A stretch of 64,000 nt of DNA from Verrucomicrobiia bacterium (GTDB lineage Bacteria > Verrucomicrobiota > Verrucomicrobiia > Limisphaerales > UBA1100). Both the position numbers and the translations under genes were made by a program. The stretch lies in the NCBI GenBank assembly GCA_014239365.1, contig JAAZZB010000044.1, positions 197,320 through 261,319 on the forward strand, read 5' to 3'. Positions 17,837 to 26,838 of this stretch are shown in pieces (within the stretch, counting starts at the first letter, position 1; the number at the start of each line of letters is the position of its first letter). The notes under the pieces are model-generated. The model was not told the DNA's origin. It ran no database searches and saw only the letters and a program-made list of their open reading frames with translations.

Positions 17837-18621
17837 ACCAACTCCCCGCGCAAAATCGTCACCGCTTGGCCGCGCAGCAGAACGCGGTTGCCCGCCAATT
17901 TCACTTTCACCACGCCACCGCGTGGCGAGGCTTGGAAGGCGGTCATTTCATTTTTGCCCAAACGCTCTGCCCAAAATGGCGCGAGCGCGCAATGGGCCGA
18001 GCCGGTGACGGGGTCTTCATTGATGCACTCGGCCGGAGCGAAAAAGCGCGAAAGGAAATCGTACTCCGGCACATCGGATGGCGCGGTGACGATGAACCCG
18101 CGCACGGGCAAACGGCTAAGGCCGGCGAAGTCTGGATTCAAGTCACGCAACTCCTCGGCATCGGTCAGCTCCAACAACAAATCAAACCGACTGCGCCCGA
18201 CAAATTTTGGCACGCTGCCGAGCAAATCCGATAACCCTGACGGCATCTCTATGGCCTCGGCGGGTGTGGCCGGAAAATCCAATTCAATCCAATCACCCAC
18301 ACGCTTCGCCGTGAGCAAGCCACTGCGCGTGTGAAAGCGCGCCGTGACATCCTCCGGCAATCGTTTCGTTTCCCAAAGCGTGTGCGCGCTGGCGAGCGTG
18401 GCGTGCCCGCACAAATCCACCTCCGTCGCAGGCGTGAACCATCGCAGCCCAAAACCATCCGAATGCGGTGTAATGAAAGCCGTCTCCGAAAGATTCATCT
18501 CCGCCGCCATCGATTGCATCCAATCGGCGTCCGCCTCCTTTTCCAAAAAACACACCGCCGCTGGATTACCGGTGAAGGGACCGGAAGCAAAAGCATCAAC
18601 TTGATAAATGGGCAGGCTCAT
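17833..18621 (-). CDS. PhzF family isomerase/epimerase
   Basis: A 262-residue protein from the ATG at 18621 (MSLPIYQVDAFASGPFTGNP); the track's longer start adds an unlikely hydrophobic lead. It has the PhzF fold marks: YQVDAF.GPFTGNPAAV at the start, NLSETAFI with the catalytic Glu, GHATLASAHTLWE, and in the second half EDPVTGSAHCALAPFW. PhzF-like enzymes are dimers that isomerise small acids; most genomic members have unknown substrates and are not phenazine genes. It is transcribed opposite to the sugar importer and overlaps its 3' end by 4 bases. No phenazine genes are nearby. Confidence 0.9.
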   Translation of the reverse strand: MSLPIYQVDAFASGPFTGNPAAVCFLEKEADADWMQSMAAEMNLSETAFITPHSDGFGLRWFTPATEVDLCGHATLASAHTLWETKRLPEDVTARFHTRSGLLTAKRVGDWIELDFPATPAEAIEMPSGLSDLLGSVPKFVGRSRFDLLLELTDAEELRDLNPDFAGLSRLPVRGFIVTAPSDVPEYDFLSRFFAPAECINEDPVTGSAHCALAPFWAERLGKNEMTAFQASPRGGVVKVKLAGNRVLLRGQAVTILRGELV

Positions 18622-18659
18622 ACGCCAAACAATAAAATAGGAAAAAATGAAAACCAATC

Positions 18660-18731
18660 TTTAACACGGATGGGCACGATATTCAGGATGGGAAAAAACA
18701 AATCCTGTGCATCGTGAATATCTGTGTTCAA
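18660..18731. repeat. Intergenic palindrome, ATATTCAGGAT/ATCCTG family
   Basis: This runs from TTAACACGGATGGGCACGAT through ATATTCAGGATG and AAATCCTGTGC to ATCGTGAATATCTGTGTTCA, giving long inverted arms. Related copies lie at 26768-26834 and 33344-33410. It fills the gap between the FtsX-type permease gene and the PhzF gene, both on the minus strand. Confidence 0.75.
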
Positions 18732-18732
18732 T

Positions 18733-20214
18733 TTATTCATACCGCAGTGCCGCGACGGGGTCGAGGCGTGATGCTCGCCAAGCGGGGTACACGCCGGCCA
18801 CGAGGCCGAGCAGTGTGGTGAAGATGAGCAACACGGGGAAGAGCCAACCGGGCATCACGAATAAATCTGCCGAGCCGATGATGTGGCCCCATTTGTAATG
18901 TGAAAAGGCATTGCCGACTTGGGCCATTCCCCACCCAAAAAGGCCGCCGAGCATTCCGCCGAGCAATCCGATGGCGGCGGCTTCGCAGGCGAACATTTTA
19001 AGAATGTGGGCACGCGCGGCGCCGAGGGCTTGCAGCACGCCGATCTCGCGCTTGCGCTCCACCACGGCCATCAACAGCGTGTTCACGATGGAAAACGTGG
19101 CGACAAAAAACGCGATGCTGCCGAAGAGGATCATAATGCTCTGCAGCGTAGCGAAGAAGTCGTGCAGTTTGCCGATGAGATCTTCCATCGTGTGCGCGCG
19201 GAAGCCCAGCTCTTTCACGGCGGCTTTCACGCGCGGGATATCTTCTTTGCTTTTAGCGAGCAGCACCATGCCCATGCCCCAGTTTTTTTCGGTGTACATT
19301 TCTTCGTTATTAAAAAGCACGCGACCCATTTGCATCGCGAAACCGTCGGGCACATAAACGATGTTGGTGAGCAATCCTTTTTTGGAGATGCCCACCACTT
19401 TGGCGCGGAACTCCACCGGTTCGCCTTCGGGCTCCGCCATGGCTTTGAGCTCCTCGGAATTGGCAAGGTCGCGCAGCAGAAAAAACAGGCTGAACACCAT
19501 CCGCACGCGGTTCTTGGGAGGGTCTTTCAATAGCGTGGCGATGCCCTGAAATTTCTGCAATGCCGATGAATCCAAACCGCCGCGCCCAACGAGCGCGAAC
19601 ATCGGATGTTCCGTCACGCGAATGGTCACTGTGCGGCCCATCAATTGGTCGGGGCGCTCGAACCCCATCGACTCCAGATAAGCCTCGGAGATGATGCACT
19701 CCCGCGCGTCGATGGACGAAAAGCCCGGGCCGGTGGAAAGCACTTGCGCGCCGGCATCGATCCACGGCACCACGATGGTGTCGAACTCGCGCGCGTCGTC
19801 GTCGAGTTGCACCGAGCGCGCCAGCACGAACACTTTCGGTTGCACGCGTTCCACGCCTTCGATCTTGCGCATTTTTTCAACCATCTCATTTTCGATGGTC
19901 TTGATTTTCAGCGAGCCGAAAAAATCGTCCTCCTTGTCCTCTTTAATTTCCTGCGGCGCTTTGCCGATGTTTTTGAACATGCCGCGTGCGGCGCGATTGG
20001 GGCTGCCGCCTTTCTTGGGCCACGCCTCCACGGTGAGCGGATTGGCCACCGCACGCACTTGTTGATCCAGAAAAAACGAAAGGCCGTGCCCGAGCGAAAC
20101 GGTGGTGACCACCGCCAACGCGCCGATGATCACGCCCACCATCGTGAGCGCCGTGCGCATTTTTTTGCGCGTCAAATTCAGGAAAACATCGGAGAGCAAG
20201 TCGCGCGTTTTCAT
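18733..20214 (-). CDS. ABC transporter permease, MacB/FtsX type
   Basis: A 493-residue inner membrane protein. The N-terminal segment NLTRKKMRTALTMVGVIIGA is the standard MacB-like lead with the first membrane helix. A large periplasmic domain (about residues 45-345) follows, then three helices including SIAFFVATFSIVNTLLMAVVERKREIGV (FtsX motif) and a final LLIFTTLLGLVAGVYPAWRASRLDPVAALRYE. MacB/LolCE-type permeases do not move solute through the membrane but drive lipoprotein or peptide release. The ATPase gene lies directly upstream with a 4-base overlap. The cargo is unknown; no MacA-like partner is nearby. The periplasmic domain carries a charged KEDKEDD stretch. Confidence 0.9.
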   Translation of the reverse strand: MKTRDLLSDVFLNLTRKKMRTALTMVGVIIGALAVVTTVSLGHGLSFFLDQQVRAVANPLTVEAWPKKGGSPNRAARGMFKNIGKAPQEIKEDKEDDFFGSLKIKTIENEMVEKMRKIEGVERVQPKVFVLARSVQLDDDAREFDTIVVPWIDAGAQVLSTGPGFSSIDARECIISEAYLESMGFERPDQLMGRTVTIRVTEHPMFALVGRGGLDSSALQKFQGIATLLKDPPKNRVRMVFSLFFLLRDLANSEELKAMAEPEGEPVEFRAKVVGISKKGLLTNIVYVPDGFAMQMGRVLFNNEEMYTEKNWGMGMVLLAKSKEDIPRVKAAVKELGFRAHTMEDLIGKLHDFFATLQSIMILFGSIAFFVATFSIVNTLLMAVVERKREIGVLQALGAARAHILKMFACEAAAIGLLGGMLGGLFGWGMAQVGNAFSHYKWGHIIGSADLFVMPGWLFPVLLIFTTLLGLVAGVYPAWRASRLDPVAALRYE

Positions 20215-20897
20215 GGCTTCACGGTCTCCTCAATTAACTTCCCGCTGCCTAGCCGAAACTGCCGCTGCGCGCGATCGGCCACCAACGGATTGTGCGTTAC
20301 GAGCACCATCGTCATTTTTTGGGCCGCATTGAGTTTTACCAAAATCTCGATAATCTCATTTCCAATTTTTTCATCAAGATTCCCCGTGGGTTCATCGGCC
20401 AAAACGAGTTTGGGCCGATTAGACAGCGCGCGCGCAATGGCCACGCGCTGGCGTTCGCCGCCGGAAAGTTGATTGGGCAAATGCCCGCCGCGATGGCCGA
20501 GCCCCACTAGCTCAATCAATTCCCGCGCGCGGGCGAGGCGTTCGGTGCGTTCCATTCCGGCGAGCTTGAGTGGCACCTCTACATTTTCCTCCGCAGTGAG
20601 ATGGCCCAGCAAAAAGAAATCCTGAAAAATAAACCCCACCGAATCAAGCCGGTAAGCTGCCAATTCATCGGCCGATTTCTTTTCCAACGCCTCACCGTGC
20701 ACACTCACGCGCCCCGCCGTGGCGGTGTCCAGCCCGCCCAATAGCGCGAGCAGCGTGGACTTGCCCGAACCGCTCGGCCCCACCACCGCCGCCAGTTCAC
20801 CCTCGGGAACCGAAAGGCTCAAGCCATCCAAAGCCCGCACCTCTTCATCGCCCACTTGATAAATGCGCGTCAAATTTTCCGCCTCAATGGCTGCCAT
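20211..20897 (-). CDS. ABC transporter ATP-binding protein (LolD/MacB type)
   Basis: A 228-residue ATPase with Walker A GPSGSGKS (40-47), Q-loop FIFQDFFLLGHLTAEENV, signature LSGGERQRVAIARAL, Walker B LVLADEPTGNLD and the H-loop MVLVTHNPLVAD. The pattern ADEPTGNLD is typical of the LolD/FtsE/MacB branch. It overlaps the permease gene by 4 bases (ATGA), so the two form one transporter. Upstream (20898-20935) no gene is seen before the DUF1553 remnant. Confidence 0.93.
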   Translation of the reverse strand: MAAIEAENLTRIYQVGDEEVRALDGLSLSVPEGELAAVVGPSGSGKSTLLALLGGLDTATAGRVSVHGEALEKKSADELAAYRLDSVGFIFQDFFLLGHLTAEENVEVPLKLAGMERTERLARARELIELVGLGHRGGHLPNQLSGGERQRVAIARALSNRPKLVLADEPTGNLDEKIGNEIIEILVKLNAAQKMTMVLVTHNPLVADRAQRQFRLGSGKLIEETVKP

Positions 20898-20937
20898 ATG
20901 TCGGGGGGTACGATGCCGAAACAGAGGGGGTTACGGC

Positions 20938-21010
20938 TAGTTCAAAAACACAAATTCCTTCACATTGAAGAGCGCGAGGCAGAGATCAGTCCAGGGGGTT
21001 TCGTCTCGTG
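20938..21010 (-). pseudogene. Remnant of a DUF1553 gene 3' end
   Basis: Read on the minus strand this encodes ETPWTDLCLALFNVKEFVFLN followed by TAG, the exact family C-terminus of PSCyt1-DUF1549-DUF1553 proteins. It has no start and about 22 codons only. The first ~60 bases (20937-20997) align at roughly 85 percent identity, by eye, to the 3' end of the complete gene at 21891-24767. The AT-rich orphan gene 21018-21782 therefore lies between two DUF1553 3' ends. The remnant is either the tail of a deleted tandem paralogue or a duplicated end. Its divergence favours the former. Confidence 0.75.
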
Positions 21011-21017
21011 GTGGGCC

Positions 21018-21782
21018 CTAGTCTGATCTCAGACTTCTTAAATGATCATTGAGTGCTTTTGTCTCATCATCTTGGTCATCATTAAGAAGTTTCTTAATTT
21101 TCTCAAAATTCGCTCTCTTTTCCGCATTTGGATCCACTCCTTCCACCATTTCCCATGGCCTTTCCTTTACATTACAATTGGACCATTTTTTGCGTTTGGC
21201 AAGCTCAGCCACTTTCTCCGTGCAAAATACGTCCATCACCATTTCATCAGCCCGTTTTCCAAGGAATTTATTTCTGTAACCAAATAAATCTTTTTGATTC
21301 CAGGATGCAAAATCTAAACCATAAAAGGGTTCCCATAACGGATCATCCCCAAGTATATACTCCAAAGGGGGAGTTCCATCTGCTTCTGGGCTAAAATTAC
21401 ACTTGCTGAAATCCACGCTCACTCCTGGCTCGGGGAGCAGGACATAGTAATCCCGAGGCGGCGGCTTTTTCCATCCATCAAGGTGCTTTTTCAGTTTCAG
21501 TTTTTCACATTTCAACCCCGTTATTCCAGCCTTTTCCATATCATCAATGACGCGCTGGGAACAAACAACCGAATTATGCCAAACTGTAGGCAGGCCAAAA
21601 CCAACATCCAGAAAATCAGACCACACACTTCCTGATTCAATGCAAACCCATTTCTTTCCTCGCAAAAAATCAGACCTGGATTGGCAATGAACACCGGTGC
21701 CCCTCCCCCCGACGCGCACAAAGCGAGCACCTCCCCACGAGCAAGTATTTTTATTAGAGTCCAAGATATAAGCTTTATCCAT
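21018..21782 (-). CDS. AT-rich orphan protein of unknown function
   Basis: A 254-residue, apparently soluble protein without signal peptide. It is visibly AT-richer than all neighbours, suggesting transfer. Motifs seen: a Cys/Gly-rich N-terminus (TCSWGGARFVRVGGRG), SDFLDVGFGLPTVWHNSVVCS, a helix RVIDDMEKAGITGLKCEKLK, and a charged C-terminus (LLNDDQDDETKALNDHLRSL). The layout of a short strand region followed by a V..S.RV...ME.AGITG element recalls DUF1629/Imm43-like or double-CXXCG immunity-type proteins. That similarity is weak and from memory. The gene lies 108 bases downstream of a complete DUF1553 gene and just before a DUF1553 remnant. No toxin gene is beside it. Confidence 0.6.
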   Translation of the reverse strand: MDKAYILDSNKNTCSWGGARFVRVGGRGTGVHCQSRSDFLRGKKWVCIESGSVWSDFLDVGFGLPTVWHNSVVCSQRVIDDMEKAGITGLKCEKLKLKKHLDGWKKPPPRDYYVLLPEPGVSVDFSKCNFSPEADGTPPLEYILGDDPLWEPFYGLDFASWNQKDLFGYRNKFLGKRADEMVMDVFCTEKVAELAKRKKWSNCNVKERPWEMVEGVDPNAEKRANFEKIKKLLNDDQDDETKALNDHLRSLRSD

Positions 21783-21890
21783 TATAATGCCTCATTTTCT
21801 CTATGTGTTTTCGGATTAAAAGGTCTGCTTGGTTTTCGGTGATCATTTTTGACTCTAATAGTTTTAATGGGATCATTTAGGTTATCAAAC

Positions 21891-24767
21891 CTAGTCCAAA
21901 AACACAAACTCCTTCACGTTGAAAAGCACGTGACAGAGATCGCTCCAGGCTTTTTCGGCGGGTTGTTTTTCGCCGTGGGCTTTGGCTTGCGTTTGGAGGA
22001 AAGTGAAGGCGGCGTTTTTTTCGTTGGCATTGGGTGGGCGACTGAAGGCGGTTTCGTAGGCGGCGTCGATGCGGTCGGGTTCGTTTACTGTGAGTATGCG
22101 TTTGGCCCAGAGTTTGGATTGCTCCACCACGAAGGGGTCGTTCATCAGAATGAGCGCTTGCGCGGGGACGTTCGACGAAGTGCGGCGGCCGAAGGTGGTG
22201 AGCGGCAGCGGGAGGTCGAAGGCGAGCATCATCGGCGAAAGAAAATTGCGGCGCACCTCCTGATAAATTGTGCGGCGGCCCGCGCCATCGAGCGGCCCTT
22301 TGCGCCCCGGACGGCCGCGGCCTTCCATAAATGGCGTGAGGTGCACGGCCACGGGCGGGCCGTACATTTTTTTGTCCAACCGGCCGGACACCGCGAGGAT
22401 GGCGTCGCGGATGGCTTCGCCTTGCAACCGCCGCACGCGCATTCGATGCAGCATCGTGTTGGCGGGGTCTTTGGTTTCGTTGGCAGCGTCGGTGGGTTTG
22501 CTGCTCATTTGATAGGTGCGCGAGAGCATGATTTCGCGAATGAGTTTTTTGGTGGACCATCCGTTTTTCACCAGCCGTTGCGCCAGCCAATCGAGCAATT
22601 CCGGATGCGTTGGTGCTTCGCCGAGCACGCCAAAATTATCCGTGCTCGGTACAATGCCGCGTCCTAAAAGATGATGCCAAATTCGGTTGGCGTACACGCG
22701 GGCGGTCAGCGGATTTGCCGCATCGGCGATGTGATTGGCCAGCGTGATACGGCCGGAACCGGCGGGCATCGGCGGATGTTCGCCCACGAGTGCGGTGAGG
22801 AAACGCCGCGGCACTTCCGCGCCAAGATTTCCGTGCCCGCCGCGGATGAACACTTTTTCATTCCGCGCCGTGCCCTCGAGCATCACCGGCACCGTGGCCG
22901 GACGCGGCACGGCGTTGGCGAGTTGCTGATATTTTTTTAACAACGCTGCCGCTTTGGGGTCGCTCAACTTGACGATCGGCGCTAAGCGGGGCAACGCGCC
23001 GGTGGGAGGCTTGCCGTTTTCAGAAACCCAAAGCTCACGCACCGCCGCGTAGCCATCGGGCTTCAATCCTTTGCCGTTGTGATTTGGGATGGAGAGGTCG
23101 GCGAATTCCAAATAGCAGTGGTGGCCTTTCCACATCGCCACGTTGAACGTCACCCAATGGGGCTGCTCGTTGTTGAGCGTGCGGGTGTTGCCGCCGTAAA
23201 TTGGATTTTGAATGATCTTGAAATTATCGATCACCACATTCACGCGCACATCGCGGCCGAGCGCCAAAAGGTGAATATGATTTTCCTTAATCTCAAATGT
23301 CTGCGACCGCAGCGTGCCCTGAAATTTTCGGCCCAACAGCCCGCTGTGCAGCCAACCGGTCGGCACCGCACGAAGGCCAGTAGCTTCCACGGTGAACTCG
23401 CCCGCTTTCGTCAACGCATTCGCCCAGGCCGTGCCGTCGGCAAACCAATCCTTTCCGGCGCTGCGACGGATGTCGGAAATCAATCGGTAGCCCTTTGGCG
23501 TGGCGGTGGCATTGGTAACGGGTTTGAGTTTCGCTGCGAACATTTTTCCCAACGCTCCTTTCATTTCCGCCAATGCCTTTTGCGTGTCGCCAAATTTCGC
23601 GGGGCCATCCACTGCGCCGTGCGAGAAACTGCCGCTTTCGATCATGCCGTACAGCGCATAAAAATCGCGGGTGCTGATGGCGTCGAACTTGTGATCGTGG
23701 CAGCGCGCGCAGGCGATGGTCATTCCTTGAAACGCTTTGCCGATGACGTCGATTTGGTTGTCGATTATTTCGGCTTGGTATTCGCGGATGTCCACCGGCG
23801 AGTGGCAGTGCTGCCCCATCCACCACCACGCGGTGGCGAGGCGGCTCTCGTTCCAGCCGCCGTCCTTTGCAAAGCGCGGTTTGATTTGGTCGCCGGCGAG
23901 GTGCTCTTTCACAAAGCGATCGTACGGCACGTCTGCGTTGAAGGCGCGGATGACATAATCGCGATAGCGCCATACTTCCTGGTTTTGGAAATCGAATTCG
24001 TGGCCGAAAGTTTCCGCGTAGCGCACGAGGTCCAGCCAATGCCGTCCCCAACGTTCACCAAAATGCGGCGAGGCAAGCAGACCGTCGATGAGATTTTCGA
24101 TTGCGGATTGACGATTGACGATTGCGGCTTGCTCAAAATCCGCGATGGCTTTTGGCGTGGGCGGCAAACCGGTGAGATCAAAATACGCGCGCCGGATAAA
24201 CGTACGATTGGATGCGGGGCCAGCGGGTTTGAGTTTTGCGGCCTCGAGCTTCGCAAGAATAAAATTATCAATCGGCGAGGCGGGCCAGTTGCTTTGCTTT
24301 ACTTTGGGTGGCGTTTGTTTTTTCACCGGCTGCCACGCCCAATGTTTGGCTTTGCGTTCGGCGAGGTTAAATTTTTTTTGGGTGTCGCCCGCCACCGCTT
24401 CCTTGGGCCACGGTGCGCCGCGTTTTACCCATTCGGTGAGGTCAGCGATTTGTGTGGCGGACAGCTTGCCGCTTGGCGGCATTTCCAAATCCACGTTGTC
24501 GAAACCGATGGCCTCGATGAGCAGACTTTGCTCCGGCTTGCGCGCAACAATGGCGGGGCCGGTGTCGCCGCCTTTGAGCACGCCCGCGCGATGATCCAGC
24601 CGGAGACCGGCCTTGAGTTTTTTGGATTTCGCGCTGTGGCATTTGTAACAATGCTCCGCGAGCATCGGCCGGATTTTCTTTTCAAAAAATTCTAAATCCG
24701 CCGCCGCGAATTCAGCAGCGGTAAGCGGCCAAGCCGTCAAAAAAATCAAAGTGAACAGTCGTCTCAT
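21891..24767 (-). CDS. PSCyt1-DUF1549-DUF1553 exported cytochrome protein
   Basis: A 958-residue exported protein (signal MRRLFTLIFLTAWPLTAAEF). PSCyt1 has the heme site HCYKCHSA (C40, C43, H44). DUF1549 has LPPTPKAIADFE and a second heme site ACARCHDHKFDAI. A middle beta-rich region (IHLLALGRDVRVNVVIDNFK, WKGHHCYLEFADL) looks carbohydrate-binding-like. DUF1553 has ARVYANRIWHHLLGRGIVPS and ends in LFNVKEFVFLD. Length is normal for the family. An iteron-like peptide IVNRQSAIEN is present in DUF1549. Its start overlaps the stop of the ankyrin lipoprotein gene by 4 bases, so the two are coupled. No DUF1501 gene is adjacent, unlike the usual arrangement. Confidence 0.92.
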   Translation of the reverse strand: MRRLFTLIFLTAWPLTAAEFAAADLEFFEKKIRPMLAEHCYKCHSAKSKKLKAGLRLDHRAGVLKGGDTGPAIVARKPEQSLLIEAIGFDNVDLEMPPSGKLSATQIADLTEWVKRGAPWPKEAVAGDTQKKFNLAERKAKHWAWQPVKKQTPPKVKQSNWPASPIDNFILAKLEAAKLKPAGPASNRTFIRRAYFDLTGLPPTPKAIADFEQAAIVNRQSAIENLIDGLLASPHFGERWGRHWLDLVRYAETFGHEFDFQNQEVWRYRDYVIRAFNADVPYDRFVKEHLAGDQIKPRFAKDGGWNESRLATAWWWMGQHCHSPVDIREYQAEIIDNQIDVIGKAFQGMTIACARCHDHKFDAISTRDFYALYGMIESGSFSHGAVDGPAKFGDTQKALAEMKGALGKMFAAKLKPVTNATATPKGYRLISDIRRSAGKDWFADGTAWANALTKAGEFTVEATGLRAVPTGWLHSGLLGRKFQGTLRSQTFEIKENHIHLLALGRDVRVNVVIDNFKIIQNPIYGGNTRTLNNEQPHWVTFNVAMWKGHHCYLEFADLSIPNHNGKGLKPDGYAAVRELWVSENGKPPTGALPRLAPIVKLSDPKAAALLKKYQQLANAVPRPATVPVMLEGTARNEKVFIRGGHGNLGAEVPRRFLTALVGEHPPMPAGSGRITLANHIADAANPLTARVYANRIWHHLLGRGIVPSTDNFGVLGEAPTHPELLDWLAQRLVKNGWSTKKLIREIMLSRTYQMSSKPTDAANETKDPANTMLHRMRVRRLQGEAIRDAILAVSGRLDKKMYGPPVAVHLTPFMEGRGRPGRKGPLDGAGRRTIYQEVRRNFLSPMMLAFDLPLPLTTFGRRTSSNVPAQALILMNDPFVVEQSKLWAKRILTVNEPDRIDAAYETAFSRPPNANEKNAAFTFLQTQAKAHGEKQPAEKAWSDLCHVLFNVKEFVFLD
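24093..24127 (-). repeat. Short iteron-like repeat embedded in frame in a DUF1549 domain (copy 2)
   Basis: The minus strand reads CCGCAATCGTCAATCGTCAA then TCCGCAATCGAAAAT, encoding AIVNRQSAIEN. This is the second in-frame copy of the iteron seen at 2028-2057 and 31254-31289, at the same position relative to the following LLASPHFGERW block. Confidence 0.55.
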
Positions 24768-25177
24768 TTTAGGTTTTCAGTTTCTGTTTTTGTGATGCCG
24801 CCGTGTTGGCGCAGGAAATCGGAAACCTCTGGATGTTCCGTTGCAAGGTCGAGTGGTCGATCACCGGCGCGGTCTTTGGTGTTCACCTTTGCGCCATGGG
24901 CCACCAGCAGTTTGACCACCGCCAAATGCCCGTCGCGCGCGGCCAAATGCAGAGGCGTCCACGCGGGGCCGTACGCGGTGGCGTTCACGTTCGCGCCGTC
25001 GGCGATGAGTTCTTTGGCGGCGGCGATGTCGCCGGATTGGGCGGCTTGGTGGAGGGGTTTGGGGTCGTTGATGAACGGGCGAATGATGATGTACTGAATC
25101 CCCGTGGAAATAGCGGTGCATCCGGCCAACAACGCCGTGGCCAAAATGAGTAATGAAATTCGCGTGAGCATCTGCAT
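24764..25177 (-). CDS. Ankyrin-repeat lipoprotein
   Basis: A 137-residue protein from the ATG at 25177 (MQMLTRISLLIL); the track start 36 bases upstream adds no plausible leader. The leader ends with the lipobox LLAGC. Two to three ankyrin repeats follow: KPLHQAAQSGDIAAAKELIADGANVN, WTPLHLAARDGHLAVVKLLVAHGAKVN, and a partial DRPLDLATEHPEV. Ankyrin repeats are protein-binding; as an envelope lipoprotein it may hold or scaffold the cytochrome protein encoded directly downstream, with which it overlaps by 4 bases. That partnership is inferred from coupling only. Start codons of this gene and of mqo face away from each other across about 85 bases. Confidence 0.85.
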   Translation of the reverse strand: MQMLTRISLLILATALLAGCTAISTGIQYIIIRPFINDPKPLHQAAQSGDIAAAKELIADGANVNATAYGPAWTPLHLAARDGHLAVVKLLVAHGAKVNTKDRAGDRPLDLATEHPEVSDFLRQHGGITKTETENLK

Positions 25178-25261
25178 TGAGTGTACGACGCTACCGGCGA
25201 AAAAACAATTCACCGATTGCTTGGATTACGGGGCAATTTTGCGCATCGTCGCGGGCCGTTG

Positions 25262-26761
25262 ATGAGTAGTTCCAAACATATTGAAAATCCGGATGTGGTT
25301 TTGATCGGCAGTGGCGTGATGAGTGCCACGCTGGGGGCGTTGTTGAAAAACCTGCAGCCGGATTTGAAAATACAGCTATACGAAGTCACTGAGGAACTCG
25401 CGCAGGAAAGCTCCAACGGCTGGCACAACGCCGGCACCGGCCACGCGGGGATTTGTGAGCTGAGCTACACGCCCAATCGCGGCGCGGATGGCGAGGTGGA
25501 TGTGAGCAAGGCGATCGAGATTTTCGAACAGTTCGAGCAGTCGAAATATTTCTGGGGCTACGCAGTGCGCAACGGGATGATTGATGATCCCAAAAAATTC
25601 GTGAACCCACTGCCCCACATCGCGTTTGTGTATGGTCAGGAGCAGGTGGATTTTCTCAAATCACGCCACGCGGGGATGAGCGCGCATCATTTTTTCCGCG
25701 AAATGGAATACACGGACAATCGCGAAACCATCCGCGACTGGGCGCCGCTACTGCTCGCCGGCCGCGATGACACGCCGATTGCCGCCACCAAAATGGATCG
25801 CGGCACTGATGTGAATTTCGGCACGTTGTCTGAGTTGCTCGTGGAATGGCTCGGCAAACAGAATGGCGGCGGCTACGCCACTCAACATCGCGTCACCGAC
25901 CTCACCCGCACGCGGGAAGGTTGGGCTGTGGAGGTGAAGGATTTAAAAACCGGTCGCACGTTTACTAATCAAACAAAGTTTGTGTTCATCGGCGCGGGTG
26001 GCGGCAGTTTGCCGTTGTTGCAAAAATCCGGCATCGCCGAAAGCAAAGGCTTCGGCGGATTCCCCATCGGCGGCCAATGGCTCGTGAGCCACAAACCGGA
26101 ACTCGTCAAACAACACGAAGCCAAAGTGTACGGAATGTCGCCGGGCGCCGCGCCCACGATGGCTGTGCCGCACATCGACACGCGCATCATCGATGGCAAA
26201 AAGGCGCTGCTCTTTGGCCCGTACGCCGCGTGGACCACCAAGTTTTTGCACGAAGGCGGCAGCTTCTGGGATTTGCCCGGCTCCATTCGGCCCGACAACA
26301 TCGCCTCGCTCATCAAAGTCGGTCTGCACAATATCCCGCTCGTCACGTATCTGATGCAGCAAGGCACGCAAAGTATGACCACGCGAATGCGCGAACTGCA
26401 GAATTTTTTCCCCGCCGCCAAGGCCGAAGATTGGGAACTCATCGACGCCGGCATCCGCGTGCAAGCCATCAAAAAAGAAGACGGCGACGCCGGCATCGTC
26501 CACTTCGGCACCGAGGTTTTATCTGACAAAGACAAAACCCTCTCCGCCCTACTCGGCGCCTCCCCCGGCGCATCCGTCTCCGTAAACATCATCCTCGAAA
26601 TCGTGCAAGACTGCTTCAGCCATCTCCTAAAAACCCAAGCCGGCCACAAGCGAATGAAAGAAATGATCCCCTCCTACGACGAAAAACTTATCGACCCCAA
26701 AAACGCCGACCACCAAGCCGCCCTCAGCAAAGAAGCTGAAAAATCGCTGCAGTTGATTTAA
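25262..26761 (+). CDS. mqo: Malate:quinone oxidoreductase
   Basis: 499 residues from the ATG at 25262 (MSSSKHIENPDVVLIGSGVM), matching the usual Mqo length; the longer track start overlaps the ankyrin gene promoter and is rejected. The FAD-binding motif is DVVLIGSGVMSATLGALL. Family blocks: YEVTEELAQESSNGWHNAGTGHAG, a WLVSHKPELVKQHEAKVYG segment, and PHIDTRIIDGKKALLFGPYAAW. Mqo is a peripheral membrane TCA-cycle enzyme oxidising L-malate to oxaloacetate and reducing quinone. It stands alone. The gap to the next gene is mostly a palindromic repeat. Confidence 0.95.
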   Translation: MSSSKHIENPDVVLIGSGVMSATLGALLKNLQPDLKIQLYEVTEELAQESSNGWHNAGTGHAGICELSYTPNRGADGEVDVSKAIEIFEQFEQSKYFWGYAVRNGMIDDPKKFVNPLPHIAFVYGQEQVDFLKSRHAGMSAHHFFREMEYTDNRETIRDWAPLLLAGRDDTPIAATKMDRGTDVNFGTLSELLVEWLGKQNGGGYATQHRVTDLTRTREGWAVEVKDLKTGRTFTNQTKFVFIGAGGGSLPLLQKSGIAESKGFGGFPIGGQWLVSHKPELVKQHEAKVYGMSPGAAPTMAVPHIDTRIIDGKKALLFGPYAAWTTKFLHEGGSFWDLPGSIRPDNIASLIKVGLHNIPLVTYLMQQGTQSMTTRMRELQNFFPAAKAEDWELIDAGIRVQAIKKEDGDAGIVHFGTEVLSDKDKTLSALLGASPGASVSVNIILEIVQDCFSHLLKTQAGHKRMKEMIPSYDEKLIDPKNADHQAALSKEAEKSLQLI

Positions 26762-26767
26762 GAAAAC

Positions 26768-26834
26768 TTTAACACTGATAAGCATGATATTCAGGATTAA
26801 AAAAAATCCTGTAAATCCTGTCCATCCCTGTTCA
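26768..26834. repeat. Intergenic palindrome, ATATTCAGGAT/ATCCTG family
   Basis: It reads CTTTAACACTGATAAGCATG, then ATATTCAGGATT, AAATCCTGTAAATCCTG and CCATCCCTGTTCAA. This is a degenerate copy of the elements at 18660-18731 and 33344-33410, with imperfect arms. It ends five bases before the ROK gene start. Confidence 0.65.
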
Positions 26835-26838
26835 AACC

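Noticed and set aside
23079-24695. 538-aa plus-strand ORF
   Set aside because: Antisense to the 21891-24767 cytochrome gene; no recognisable domain.
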